Shown: positions 63,783-64,000 of the stretch, in pieces
How the letters are laid out: every line of letters begins with the position of its first letter
How positions within the stretch are numbered: the stretch's first letter is position 1
NCBI GenBank assembly: GCA_019359445.1
Contig: JAHHHJ010000005.1
Coordinates: 62,001-126,000, forward strand
Direction of reading: 5' to 3'
Length of the DNA: 64,000 nt
Source: Kastovskya adunca ATA6-11-RM4
GTDB lineage: Bacteria > Cyanobacteriota > Cyanobacteriia > Cyanobacteriales > Coleofasciculaceae
Program-made: the position numbers and the translations under genes
Notes under the pieces: model-generated
Database searches by the model: none
What the model saw: the letters and a program-made list of their open reading frames with translations, nothing else
What the model was told of the DNA's origin: nothing

Positions 63783-64000
63783 ATGATGAAGCTCAAACTA
63801 AAGCAACTTCCACCCCAACCCAGTCAGTCAGGTTTCACGATTATTGAGTGTTTACTGGCAATTATCATAGTGGGGATTTTGATGACAGGAATTGCGCCTG
63901 CTATTGCTCTTTCTGTAGCAACTAGAGTGCAGGCGCGACGGGTAGAAATAGGAACCCAAGCGGCTAAAGCTTATATCAACAGCGTCCGTGGTAACCCAGA
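63783..64000 (+). CDS. hpsB: Hormogonium polysaccharide secretion pseudopilin HpsB (partial, 5' part)
   Basis: The first 72 codons only; it runs off the window. A classical prepilin site is seen: G17-F18-T-I-I-E22 with Glu at +5, then the helix LLAIIIVGILMTGIAPAIALS. A minor type IV pseudopilin of the hps locus, directly after hpsA (58 bases). Confidence 0.9.
   Translation, partial: MMKLKLKQLPPQPSQSGFTIIECLLAIIIVGILMTGIAPAIALSVATRVQARRVEIGTQAAKAYINSVRGNP

Noticed and set aside
1-64000. CRISPR array, rRNA or tRNA genes
   Set aside because: Spacers were read for regularly spaced repeats and for tRNA arms; none was recognised, though a covariance-model scan was not possible.

Overview
The window is chromosomal DNA from a cyanobacterium, most likely a filamentous, hormogonium-forming one. 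GCGATCGC (the HIP1 octamer) is scattered through genes and spacers. The gene content includes photosynthesis-type ATP synthase genes, a high-light-inducible protein, an NdhF/NdhD/Cup CO2-uptake cluster and an orange-carotenoid-protein C-terminal-domain homologue. The right end holds hpsA and the start of hpsB, which belong to hormogonium polysaccharide secretion. Species cannot be fixed from the sequence alone.

Layout. 0-5.4 kb: end of atpA, atpC with a terminator, a [2Fe-2S] ferredoxin, a tightly packed trio (small protein, DUF3326, CPBP protease), then purN and a secreted pilin-like G/H protein on the minus strand. 5.4-8.4 kb: an orphan sugar ABC permease, a VapBC-like PIN/antitoxin pair beside a possible IS200/IS605-type end, and alanine dehydrogenase. 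8.6-18.9 kb: an HLIP too short to be obvious, a seven-bladed WD40 protein, dprA overlapped by a GH10 xylanase gene, a phytochelatin-synthase-like peptidase, a phosphatase-like protein with an atypical active-site loop, sfsA, an M20 amidohydrolase and a second WD40 protein. 19-26.6 kb: mgtE, a PAP2 phosphatase, a HAD hydrolase, queG, the OCP-CTD homologue and an MFS sugar transporter.

27.5-33.5 kb is the NDH-1 CO2-uptake module (ndhF, ndhD, cup). It is followed by an inverted membrane-protein gene and a 47-codon decayed copy of the cup 3' end. 33.6-39.8 kb carries msrB and the glycine cleavage genes gcvT, gcvH and gcvP. A remnant that looks like an IS200/IS605 element, with a small ribbon-helix-helix gene, sits between gcvT and gcvH, and heptanucleotide repeats lie before gcvP and across its stop codon. 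40-50.3 kb: a pentapeptide-repeat membrane protein, an SLH-domain protein, an ammonium transporter, an SGNH hydrolase, ispH and a ClpB-type disaggregase.

50.5-55.7 kb is the part most likely to be novel: a GT2 glycosyltransferase, a polysaccharide pyruvyl-transferase-family protein, an asparagine-synthase-like protein without the N-terminal catalytic cysteine, and, overlapping it by one base, a PP-loop ATPase with a QueC-like cysteine motif. This looks like a cell-surface glycan or conjugate modification operon that uses two different ATP-dependent PP-loop enzymes. It lies between clpB and htpG and about 3.4 kb upstream of hpsA. htpG, rpmB, a gene-poor spacer with dispersed repeats, hpsA and a truncated hpsB complete the window.

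No rRNA, tRNA, CRISPR array, prophage or intact transposase was recognised.
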